Part shown: positions 10,500 through 17,612 of the stretch, one piece after another
Layout: the number at the start of each line of letters is the position of its first letter
Numbering within the stretch: the first letter of the stretch is position 1
The notes under the pieces: model-generated
Databases searched by the model: none
Seen by the model: the letters and a program-made list of their open reading frames with translations, nothing else
What the model was told of the DNA's origin: nothing
Source of the DNA: Sphingobacteriaceae bacterium
Lineage (GTDB): Bacteria; Bacteroidota; Bacteroidia; B-17B0; Aurantibacillaceae
Reading direction: 5' to 3'
Assembly: GCA_016709575.1 (NCBI GenBank)
Contig: JADJMM010000003.1
Coordinates: 324,998 to 388,997 of the forward strand
DNA length: 64,000 bases
Translations under genes and position numbers: made by a program

Positions 10500-10871
10500 C
10501 TACCCCAACTTCCCCATTTGTTTCAATTTGCTTTTAAAAGTATAAGCAATAGTTTGGGCGCGTTGTTTGGCGAGTTCGGCTTTTTCGCCGGAGAATAAAT
10601 CGTTGATGGTTTTTTCAAAATGGCTTAACCAAATTTCAAAATGTTCTTCTTTTATATGTAAGTGGACGTGTTTATCAAACACATTTGTTTTATACCCTTC
10701 TTCATCCAACAAAACAAAAGCCCAAAACGCAATCATGTGCGGCATGTGCGCTTCAAAATTTGTATTCGCAAAAACTGGACTTATTTTTTCGTTCGTTAAT
10801 AATGAGCCGTAAAATGTTCGCATCATTAGTTCGATGTCTTCTTTGTTTCTTATGTCGTGTTTTTCTGGCAT
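10500..10871 (-). CDS. Group III truncated hemoglobin
   Basis: Small heme protein of 123 residues, likely binding O2 or NO in the cytosol. The group III pattern is clear: DIRNKEDIELMMRTFYG, then FWAFVLLDEEGY with a buried Trp, a proximal His in FDKHVHLH (probably His68), and HFEIWLSHFEKTI. The frame is intact with an ATG start. A perfect -7 box lies 7 nt upstream. The physiological ligand cannot be deduced. Confidence 0.92.
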   Translation of the reverse strand: MPEKHDIRNKEDIELMMRTFYGSLLTNEKISPVFANTNFEAHMPHMIAFWAFVLLDEEGYKTNVFDKHVHLHIKEEHFEIWLSHFEKTINDLFSGEKAELAKQRAQTIAYTFKSKLKQMGKLG

Positions 10872-10878
10872 TGTGCTT

Positions 10879-10886
10879 CAAAGGTA
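10879..10886 (-). promoter_or_regulatory. -7 box TACCTTTG before the truncated hemoglobin gene
   Basis: The minus strand reads TACCTTTG, a full consensus match, ending 7 nt before the ATG at 10871. A start about 6-7 nt downstream would make the mRNA leaderless or nearly so. Confidence 0.5.
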
Positions 10887-10926
10887 GGACAAAAATTCTC
10901 TAAGAGAGATTTTTCTTTAATGGAGG

Positions 10927-11231
10927 TTTGTCCGCTGAACTTTGTTTCTTCCAGTCACTTTTTTCCTTGATGAAAAAAGTAACCAAATCCCGATAGCTAT
11001 CGGGACAAGAAAATCTGATTCCCCGCACAGGCTACGCCCCTAGCACAGATTTTCTGGCAGCCCACGTCTCTCCGCAAACTCTTCCATAAATCATTAAGAA
11101 GATATGGAAAATGTGCGTTGGCTAGACGCGGGCGGAAGCGCGTAGATTGTGCGGGGCATTCCGCGTCTTGATTTCTTTTGTTTCTTTTCTGTATCAAGAC
11201 AGAAAAGAAAGGGAAAGAAGTAAAATTGAAA
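10927..11231 (+). repeat. Fold-back dispersed repeat, copy 2
   Basis: About 305 bp, same orientation as copies 1 and 3, in the divergent gap between the hemoglobin and SpoIIE genes. The left end TTTGTCC...TTTCTTCCAGT is shared with copy 3. It carries the TCCCGATAGCTATCGGGA palindrome at 10988-11005 like copy 1. The right end has a TATCAAGACAG hairpin region and ends TAAAATTGAAA. Copies 2 and 3 lie directly on either side of the SpoIIE gene as direct repeats. No believable coding potential. Confidence 0.85.
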
Positions 11232-11357
11232 CTCGCCTCTCATCTTCAGCCTAATCTCCATCAAAAAAACCTAGGCATCAACCCTGATTACAGCCCAAAA
11301 AGTACTTGAAGAATTGAATTGTTTTGTTACCATTTCATTATCAAACCCAAAAAATAT

Positions 11358-11387
11358 TTTGCAGTTATAAAAAAACTCATACATTTG
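11358..11387 (+). promoter_or_regulatory. Promoter: TTTG - 18 nt - TACATTTG
   Basis: The -33 element TTTG (11358-11361) and -7 element TACATTTG (11380-11387) are separated by 18 nt, close to the ideal Bacteroidota primary-sigma promoter. The predicted start is about 11394, some 135 nt before the SpoIIE gene, so it would transcribe the hairpin at 11404-11471. Confidence 0.65.
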
Positions 11388-11393
11388 TCCCAA

Positions 11394-11487
11394 GTAATGA
11401 CATTTAACACACATATTATTATTCTAAACAATACGCCGCGATTTATCAATCGCTGGTATTGTATGTGTTAATTATTGTCTCCTTTTT
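11394..11487 (+). ncRNA. Candidate small RNA or structured 5' leader
   Basis: Downstream of a near-ideal promoter lies an extended inverted repeat. An outer stem pairs TTAACACACATA (11404-11415) with TATGTGTTAA (11462-11471). An inner stem pairs ACAATAC...CGATT (11428-11443) with AATCG...GTATTGT (11448-11462) around a TATC loop. A 12-nt bulge separates the stems on the left side only. A T6 run follows at about 11482-11487. The result would be either a ~94-nt RNA with a loose terminator or a structured leader for the SpoIIE gene. No known family is recognised. Confidence 0.45.
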
Positions 11488-11528
11488 TCAATTAATTTTC
11501 TTTTACAAACCCCCTAAAATCCATTCAC

Positions 11529-12686
11529 ATGGTAACGCTTGACATACAGGAGCAGATCATGGATAAATTAAATGCTCTGATTGTTGTTTTAAACAACGAC
11601 GGTAGTGCCGACTACGTGAGTAAACCGGCTCAGCAATTATTAGGTTATAAATCCGATGAACTATTGGGCTATAACTGGTGGGAAGCAACACGTTTCTCGA
11701 AACCTGAAGGTATTGAAGTGAAACGTAAAATTTTAGGTTTGTTTAAAGACAGAAATGTATCCACGCAAACGTTTGAACACTTATTAAAAACATCGTACGG
11801 CGGAAAAAATGGGTGCGTTGGAATATTTCTTATTTAAACGATGATCAATTAATTGGTGTTGGTTACGATATCACTGAAAAGAAAATCAGCGAGCGAAAAC
11901 TAATTGAACAAAACGAAAAATTAACTGAACAGAATAAAGATATTACCTCTAGCATCGTTTACGCAAAACGAATACAGGAATCTATTTTGCAAACCCCTGA
12001 AATGATAAAACAGGTTTTTGAAGAATCGTTTTTGTTATACAAACCAAAAGATATTGTGAGTGGTGATTACTACTGGTTTCATGAAGATGAAACTTCAGAT
12101 ATGTGGCGGCGGTGGATTGCACTGGTCACGGTGTGCCAGGTGCGATGATGAGCATGGTGGCGAATTCTGCTTTCAAGGAAGTGTTCTTAAACAGAAAATA
12201 GAAGAGCCGGGATTAATTTTACAAGCTTTAGATGAAGAATTGGAAAAATCGTTTTCGAAGAATTCGAATGAACCATTTAATGATGGAATGGATGTTGGTT
12301 TAATACAAATGAACAAACAAAACAACGAATTAAAATTTTCGGGTGCGTTCCGTTCTATTATTGTCGCAAATGTTGAAGGCATTACTGAATTCAGAGGCAG
12401 CAGATATCCGCTAGGCTTTTATTCCGGAGTTGATAAAGTTTTTGATACGACAACCGTTCAGTTACAAAAAGGCAATTGTGTTTATTTGTATACTGATGGT
12501 TATGTTGATCAATTCGGTGGTCAGAATAATAAAAAACTGAACAAGGTTAATTTTAAAGAACTCATAAAAACTGCTTCCGAAATGGAAATTGATGAACAGG
12601 AAGCTTTTTTAGAATATTCTTTCAATAACTGGAAACAGGATGAAGAGCAGACGGATGATGTTTTGGTGATTGGTGTTAGAGTGTGA
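11529..12686 (+). CDS. PAS domain - PP2C/SpoIIE-type serine phosphatase (three or more frameshifts)
   Basis: Regulatory phosphatase with an N-terminal PAS sensor (residues ~10-125; NALIVVLNNDGSADYVS, GYDITEKKISERK), a coiled-coil linker, and a SpoIIE/RsbU-type PP2C domain. Metal-binding Asp motifs are SGDYYWFHE, then AVDCTGHGVPGAMMSM recoverable in another frame at 12109-12160, and finally EEQTDDVLVIGV. Breaks occur near 11805, 12100 and 12200, each within or next to short homopolymers. The reconstructed protein is about 386 residues and complete. Such proteins usually dephosphorylate anti-sigma antagonists; no partner gene is adjacent. It sits between repeat copies 2 and 3. Confidence 0.85.
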
Positions 12687-12719
12687 TGTTTTTTTAGGGG
12701 GCGAATGTTCGATTGAGCA

Positions 12720-13010
12720 TTTGTCCTCTGAATTTAATTTCTTCCAGTAACTTTTTGCTTGATCAAAAAGTAACCAAAAAATCAAGAAAATCCGATTCCC
12801 CGCGCATGCCTACCCGCCTAGCACGGATTTTCTGGCTAGCACACGACTCTCCGCAAGTTCTTCTTTTAATCGTGAAGAAGATATGGAAGTTGTGCGTTGG
12901 CTAGACGCGGGCGGAGGCGCGTAGACTGTGCGGGGCATTCCGCGTCTTGATTTCTTTTGTTTCTTTTCTGTATCAAGACAGAAAAGAAAGGGAAAGAATT
13001 AAAATTGAAA
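12720..13010 (+). repeat. Fold-back dispersed repeat, copy 3
   Basis: About 291 bp, the simplest copy: it lacks the TCCCGATAGCTATCGGGA insert and instead reads AACCAAAAAATCAAGAAAATC at the same place. Without the insert, the two halves are visibly inverted: the left half runs from CTTCCAG through TTGATCAA and AAAAAATCAAG to the GC core, and the right half repeats the same order in reverse complement. It lies in the convergent gap between the SpoIIE gene and ybaB; the rest of 12687-13048 holds nothing recognisable. Confidence 0.85.
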
Positions 13011-13048
13011 GCAAAATGATTTCTCCAGAATGCTGTCTGAAAAGAAAA

Positions 13049-13354
13049 CTACATGCCCGGCAATAAACCAGCCGTTGCTTTTTTCATTTCGTCTTCGTTG
13101 GCGACATTGGCCATTAGGATGGCGTTGTTGATGGTGGTTTTTAATTCTTGTTCTAAAACTGCTGTATCACCATGTTGTAATGCGGGAGAAATGGTAATTG
13201 AATTTATTTTCCGGTTACCTGTGATTTCGATTTTGATATCACCACTTGCACCTTCAGCATGAAGAACTGTATTATCTAATTTGATTTTAATTTCGTCGGC
13301 TTTTTTCTTCATTTCCTGAAGTTTGCCCATCATATCACCCATTTTTCCAAACAT
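13049..13354 (-). CDS. YbaB/EbfC family nucleoid-associated protein
   Basis: Small DNA-binding protein of 101 residues. The N-terminus MFGKMGDMMGKLQEMKKKADEI is the usual Met-rich helix, followed by the small beta region (IKIEITGNRKINSITISP) and the C-terminal helices ending AGLLPGM. The frame is intact. It begins 4 nt after nadE and is probably co-transcribed with it. In other bacteria the family pairs with dnaX or recR; neither is here. Confidence 0.92.
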   Translation of the reverse strand: MFGKMGDMMGKLQEMKKKADEIKIKLDNTVLHAEGASGDIKIEITGNRKINSITISPALQHGDTAVLEQELKTTINNAILMANVANEDEMKKATAGLLPGM

Positions 13355-13358
13355 GATC

Positions 13359-14138
13359 TTATTTTTTAAATTCTTTTGGTATTAAACAAACCGGAATTGC
13401 TTCCATTTTATTTTTGTTGGCGCGGATGCACGAAGTATAAATATGCATCACTTCTTTTTGACGTTCATCCACTTCGTAATTATCATTATTCTCCACATAT
13501 TCCATCGCCCACTCTAATTCCGGATAGGTTGCGCCAATTTGATCTTCATCAGTTCTGTTATCGGCGAACAAACCATCGGTTGGTCTGGCTTTTTGAATGC
13601 TGTCGATAATATTTAATTCAGCTGCCAAAGCATAAACTTCTGTTTTCGTTAAATCCGCAATCGGACTCAAATCCACTCCTCCATCTCCGTATTTGGTAAA
13701 AAAGCCAATACCGAAGTCTTCAATTTTATTTCCTGTTCCGGCCACTAATAATTTATGGTGTGATGCAAAAGCGTAAAGTGTAATCATTCGAACACGTGAA
13801 CGGACATTCGCCATAGTTAAGAAATCCTGAATATCTGTGGGAAGGTCTTTTTCGAAACCTTTAAATATATCGCTGAGTTCAACGGTTTGGGTTTCTACGT
13901 TTTTGAAATTCTTTTTAAGCCATTCGATATGTTCGGTGCTGCGGTGAAATTCGGTTTGGTTTTGTTTAATAGGAAGATTCAATACAATTAGTCGCTTTCC
14001 TGTTAAGGCGCATAAGGTAGAAGTGACTGCGCTATCAATACCACCGCTAATGCCAATAACAAAACCATTGGTTTTGGATTTATCGCAATACCCTTTAAGC
14101 CAATTGCTGATATGAGTTATAATTTCTTTTTTCTTCAC
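13359..14138 (-). CDS. nadE: NAD(+) synthase, ammonia-dependent
   Basis: Converts deamido-NAD to NAD using ATP and ammonia. The N-type ATP-pyrophosphatase motif ISGGIDSAVTS is near residue 33, followed by LVAGTGNKIEDFGIGFFTKY and GGVDLSPIADLTKTEVY. Length is about 259 residues with no glutaminase domain. A TTG at 14147 is possible, but it falls in the -7 promoter box, so GTG 14138 (VKKKEIITH) is the likelier start. ybaB follows after 4 nt. Confidence 0.94.
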   Translation of the reverse strand: MKKKEIITHISNWLKGYCDKSKTNGFVIGISGGIDSAVTSTLCALTGKRLIVLNLPIKQNQTEFHRSTEHIEWLKKNFKNVETQTVELSDIFKGFEKDLPTDIQDFLTMANVRSRVRMITLYAFASHHKLLVAGTGNKIEDFGIGFFTKYGDGGVDLSPIADLTKTEVYALAAELNIIDSIQKARPTDGLFADNRTDEDQIGATYPELEWAMEYVENNDNYEVDERQKEVMHIYTSCIRANKNKMEAIPVCLIPKEFKK

Positions 14139-14144
14139 TGAATA

Positions 14145-14152
14145 CAAAGGTA
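14145..14152 (-). promoter_or_regulatory. -7 box TACCTTTG before nadE
   Basis: The minus strand reads TACCTTTG, ending 6 nt before GTG 14138. The T-rich end of the upstream gene's terminator forms the region just upstream, so terminator and promoter are nested. Confidence 0.5.
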
Positions 14153-14188
14153 TAAAAATAAAAAATCCCCCGTATTCGGCGGAGGATT
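14151..14188 (-). terminator. Intrinsic terminator of the outer-membrane barrel gene
   Basis: On the minus strand an imperfect stem AATCCTCCGCC/ACGGGGGATT is followed by a T-rich run (TTTTTTATTTTTATA). It lies 19 nt after the stop of the 14207-15075 gene. Confidence 0.7.
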
Positions 14189-14206
14189 CTTAATAAATGG
14201 GTTTGA

Positions 14207-15075
14207 CTAGAACAACATACCGATATTAATCTGAACGCCGTCGCTCATTGCGCTTTGTTTAGATCTTGAAGGTTTAGTTCCCATGTTCATATTTGTTTTA
14301 ATTTGATCTACCATGATTTCTGAAGTAGGTTGGTATTGATTAATAAACCCACGACAATAGTTAAAGCCTACAAAAAGTGAGGTTGAACCTGAAAGGTTGT
14401 ATTCAAAACCTAAACCAACGTTAAGTCCAACATTAAAAGGAATTAAATCACCTGTTGGGCGCATATCAGATACAGTTACATCACCTGAAGATTCATATAA
14501 ACCTGAAGAGGTGTTGAACTTTAACTCAGTTAATTCGTCAGTACATCTGAATTTAGTTTGAATAGCGATATCACCACCAAATACACCATAATATCTAAAG
14601 CCTGAAATATCTTTAGTCATTAGTTTTAATAAAACCGGAATAGTTACATAAGTGGTTTTAATGCTACGGGTTTTAATTTCGTAGAACTTATCGTTATTAC
14701 CTGCGATATTATCTGAATAGGTTACTGCTGCACCATTTGTGAAATTGGTTTTTCAGAATCAGTATAAGCGTTGTCTTTTGATAAGATATAACCTTGTCCG
14801 TTTTTATAAATTTGTTTTCCGCCTAAAAAATCGCCACCAATACCGGTAACAAAATGAGCGGTATTTGTAATTCTGAATTCAGTTTGTAGTCCGAAACCAA
14901 AACCAAATTTGATGCCGTTTTTATCTACTATTTTTGTGTCGGTACTCCTTAACCAAGCCGGTGTTGGCGTTACTTTTAATCCGAAACGGAATTTTTTGTC
15001 ATCATCTCCTTCGCCAGCTTTCACTACGTTTGTAATTAACAAGGCTGCCGTTACAATTGAAAGAATCTTTTTCAT
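14207..15075 (-). CDS. Outer-membrane beta-barrel (porin/PorT-like) protein (one frameshift)
   Basis: Signal peptide (MKKILSIVTAALLITNVVKAG) then alternating amphipathic strands typical of Bacteroidota 8-stranded barrels (FGFGFGLQTEFRI, FNVGLNVGLGFEYNLSG), ending in the aromatic strand INIGMLF. The frame breaks near 14750 in an A5 run (minus strand). With one more A, reading runs DSEKTNFTNGAAVTYSDN straight into TIPVLLKLMTKDISGF. Reconstructed length is about 290 residues. Function beyond an outer-membrane barrel is unknown. It is divergent from gldB across a 47-bp gap. Confidence 0.75.
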
Positions 15076-15092
15076 TTTTAAATATTTAAAAA

Positions 15093-15110
15093 TTATCTTT
15101 ACAAAGATAA
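15093..15110. promoter_or_regulatory. Divergent -7 boxes forming one palindrome
   Basis: TTATCTTTACAAAGATAA contains TATCTTTA on the plus strand (15094-15101) facing gldB at 15123, and TATCTTTG on the minus strand (15102-15109) facing the barrel gene at 15075. Back-to-back -7 boxes in a 47-bp gap would serve both genes. Confidence 0.5.
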
Positions 15111-15122
15111 AATAATTTCCGA

Positions 15123-16133
15123 ATGAGCCATTTTAATAAGTTGTTTATAACCGTGCTTTTAGCCCTGCTAATCTATAGCTGTGGCGATAATAAGTTGGAT
15201 GTTGATGTTAGCGATGTAAAGGTTCCGGCAGTTAAATTCATGCGTTTTGAAAAGACTTTTTTGCCATCACACCACAAAATATAAATGTTAAAAAAGGGAG
15301 CTTGCCAAAAAATACGGTGCCTTTTATTACATGTTTACGAATACCATTCGGGGAAGAGGAATGCCCGATGATACGAATGCTATACTTGCCTTTACAGGTA
15401 ATAAAGATATGCACGATGCTTACTTAGAAACACAAAAAGTAATTACTGATGCGGATGTAAGCGAATTGGAAGCGGGATTAACGGATTGCATGAAGCGCTT
15501 CAAATATCATTTTCCTAACCGTAAACTTCCAAAACAATTTGCTACTTGTATGAGTGGCTTCGATTACAACTTTGCGTTCCCGGATTCAATTATGGTGGTG
15601 AGTTTGGAAATGTATTTAGGCCGCTCCAATGTGTTTTATAAAATGTTGCAATGGCCCCAATATCAGGTAAGGGTTTTAAATAAAGAATATATGTTGCCGG
15701 ATATGGTTCGCGGTTGGTTGATTAGTGAATTTGACAATGCCCAGCCGGTAAACAATCTTTTAAATAATATGATACAATTCGGGAAAGTGTTTTATGCTTG
15801 CGATGCTTTATTACCCGAAACAGCCGATAGCATTAAAATAGGTTATAACAGTGCCCAGATGAAATACTGCGATGAGTATGAAAAAAACGTTTGGGGATTT
15901 TTGCCGCCAACAATATGTTATATGACAACAATCTTAAAACAGTTGGTGAGTTCACAACAGATGGTCCTTTTACCTCAGCCATCAGCAACCAATGTCCGCC
16001 CCGCATTGCAATGTGGGTGGGTTGGCAAATTGTGAGGAGTTATATGAAGAATAATGAAAATGTAACTTTAGCTCAATTAATGGAAGAAAAGGATGCTCAG
16101 AAGATTTTAAATAAAAGCAAGTACAGGCCCTGA
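15123..16133 (+). CDS. gldB: Gliding motility lipoprotein GldB (several frameshifts)
   Basis: Lipoprotein needed for gliding in Flavobacterium. The N-terminus MSHFNKLFITVLLALLIYSC ends in a lipobox Cys. The body shows family segments YMFTNTIRG, KRFKYHFPNRKLPKQF, MVVSLEMYLGRSNVFYKML and WQIVRSYMKNN. Frame changes occur near 15262 (T6 run), 15295 (GGG) and 15900; when corrected, RFEK continues FFAITPQNINVKK, ELAKKYGAFYYM and WGFFAANNMLYD. Length is about 337 residues. gldC follows within 60 bp, as in other gliding Bacteroidota. Confidence 0.87.
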
Positions 16134-16176
16134 TGGTAGAAGGTTAAAGGTATAAAGTTTAAAGATGAGTTATTAG

Positions 16177-16184
16177 TATATTTG
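16177..16184 (+). promoter_or_regulatory. -7 box TATATTTG before gldC
   Basis: TATATTTG matches TAnnTTTG and ends 4 nt before the gldC ATG (16189), suggesting that gldC has its own near-leaderless promoter besides any read-through from gldB. Confidence 0.4.
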
Positions 16185-16188
16185 AAAT

Positions 16189-16512
16189 ATGAAAACAAGT
16201 GAAATTAGTTTTAAAGTGACGGTTGATGACAATCATTTACCGGTAAATATTGAATGGGAAGCCAAAGATGCCGGCGAGAGAAGTAATAGCAAAAGTGTGA
16301 TGATTGCTTTATGGGATACTAAAGAGAATAACACCATGCGCATCGACTTATGGACAAAAGATATGAGTATTGATGAGATGAAGAAGTTCTATGTTCAAAA
16401 TGTAATGACTTTAACCGATACTTATATCCGCGCAACTAATGATGAGGCCACTGCAAAAGAAGTGAAAGCCTTGTTTTCTGAAATCGGGAAAAAGATAGGG
16501 GTATTAAAATAA
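16189..16512 (+). CDS. gldC: Gliding motility protein GldC
   Basis: Small cytoplasmic protein of 107 residues associated with gliding. It matches the family through MKTSEISFKVTVDDNHLPV, WEAKDAGERSNSKSVMIALWD and LWTKDMSIDEMKKFYVQ, and its length is typical. Its molecular role is not well defined. The frame is intact. Its place right after gldB supports the name. A terminator follows 2 nt after the stop. Confidence 0.92.
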   Translation: MKTSEISFKVTVDDNHLPVNIEWEAKDAGERSNSKSVMIALWDTKENNTMRIDLWTKDMSIDEMKKFYVQNVMTLTDTYIRATNDEATAKEVKALFSEIGKKIGVLK

Positions 16513-16514
16513 AA

Positions 16515-16541
16515 AGCCCCGTTCGCATGACGAACAGGGCT
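16515..16541. terminator. Shared terminator between gldC and a convergent lipoprotein gene
   Basis: AGCCCCGTTCGCATGACGAACAGGGCT forms a stem of AGCCC and GTTCG with partners around CATGA. On the minus strand it is followed by CTTTTTATTTT, a good T-tract; on the plus strand the tract is weak. Confidence 0.75.
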
Positions 16542-16561
16542 CAATTAATGCTTTTATTGTA

Positions 16562-17095
16562 TTAAGATGCGCTTTCTGCTTTCTTAACTTCTTTCAATCC
16601 TTTTGCTGCATCTAACATCTTTTGGATGTTTTCTTTTGAAAAAGGTTCAGCTTCGGCACTTTTAATGTCTTCAAACACGTAAGTTGAGTTACCTAACTTC
16701 TGAATGCTGTAAAAATGGAATTCAGGTTTAGTAATTTCACTTTCCCACATAATAGTAGTTGGTTCTTCAACAATAAACGATTTGAATTTGTTTACCTCAT
16801 CACCTTTAATATCAGTTTTGCGTAATTCAACATCACCCGGATCTTCGGTAATTGATAATTGAAAGTCTTTTCCGATACGGATCTCAAGAGCACCCCAAGT
16901 TTGTTCAATTACTTCCATTTTACCGAAAGTTGAATCGGGAACAAAAATAGTGAATGGCTTTCCGTACTTGCTTAAATCGAGAGTTATCATTCCGGCAGGT
17001 GCTTCAACGGCCACTTGCTCATCTTTTTTGCCGCCACAACTTTGAAGTGTTACTATTAACGCTAAAGCTGTAATTAAAGAGTATACTGTTTTCAT
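16562..17095 (-). CDS. Hypothetical lipoprotein
   Basis: Protein of 177 residues with a lipoprotein signal (MKTVYSLITALALIVTLQSC, Cys at the lipobox). The rest is soluble, mixed alpha/beta, ending in an alanine/lysine-rich helix (KMLDAAKGLKEVKKAESAS). No catalytic motif or known family is recognised. The frame is intact. A TATCTTTA box (17118-17125, minus strand) lies 22 nt upstream. It converges on gldC. Confidence 0.7.
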   Translation of the reverse strand: MKTVYSLITALALIVTLQSCGGKKDEQVAVEAPAGMITLDLSKYGKPFTIFVPDSTFGKMEVIEQTWGALEIRIGKDFQLSITEDPGDVELRKTDIKGDEVNKFKSFIVEEPTTIMWESEITKPEFHFYSIQKLGNSTYVFEDIKSAEAEPFSKENIQKMLDAAKGLKEVKKAESAS

Positions 17096-17187
17096 TTTTT
17101 TGCTTGGTTTTATGTTGTAAAGATAAATTAATTAGTGAATTTATAATCAATATAGGTCGCTTTTTTAGACTTATGACGCTTATGGAC

Positions 17188-17211
17188 AAAAAAAAACCCC
17201 GCTTAGCGGGG
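17188..17211 (-). terminator. Terminator of the histone-like gene
   Basis: The minus strand has a perfect stem CCCCGC-TAA-GCGGGG followed by a run of T. It sits 20 nt after the stop of the small Lys/Ala gene. Confidence 0.85.
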
Positions 17212-17231
17212 CTCTTTCTTTAGAAAAGAAA

Positions 17232-17326
17232 TTATTTCTTTTTCTTAGCAGCTTTTTTCTTAGTTGCTTTTTTCTTAGCCGCTTTTTTCTTTGGAGCAGC
17301 TTTTCTTTTTGTTGCTTTTTTGCCAT
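17232..17326 (-). CDS. Lys/Ala-rich histone H1-like mini-protein (one frameshift)
   Basis: The minus strand from ATG 17326 has one A missing from the first A run. With it restored, the reading is MAKKATKRKAAPKKKAAKKK followed by ATKKKAAKKKK and a stop at 17232: 31 residues of repeated AAKKK units. This is the composition of bacterial H1-like DNA-binding tails and of small basic proteins common in Bacteroidota. The uncorrected frame gives only a Gln/Leu/Arg-rich artefact. The 95-bp span is one base short of a whole number of codons. A strong terminator follows, supporting a real short transcript. DNA compaction is an inference. Confidence 0.65.
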
Positions 17327-17612
17327 GGTTTCTTGTTTTTGAGTTTTTGTTAATACGAAGTAAACAAATTTCTCGTTCACTACTAAAAATAAGGTTATTA
17401 TTTTTTCAACATAAAAATGTTGATATTGTTAATAGCGTGAAATATGCGTTGCAATTAAAATTATGTTTGCAGTAAAAATATTTTCGAAAATATATTTTTT
17501 ATTTTTTTCTTTGAATCCTCTGTAAGTATTGATTTTACTATACACACAGAGCATCACGAAAAAATATTTTTTGTTTTTATTTTTATTTTTGAACGCAAAA
17601 CACACTCCTTTT

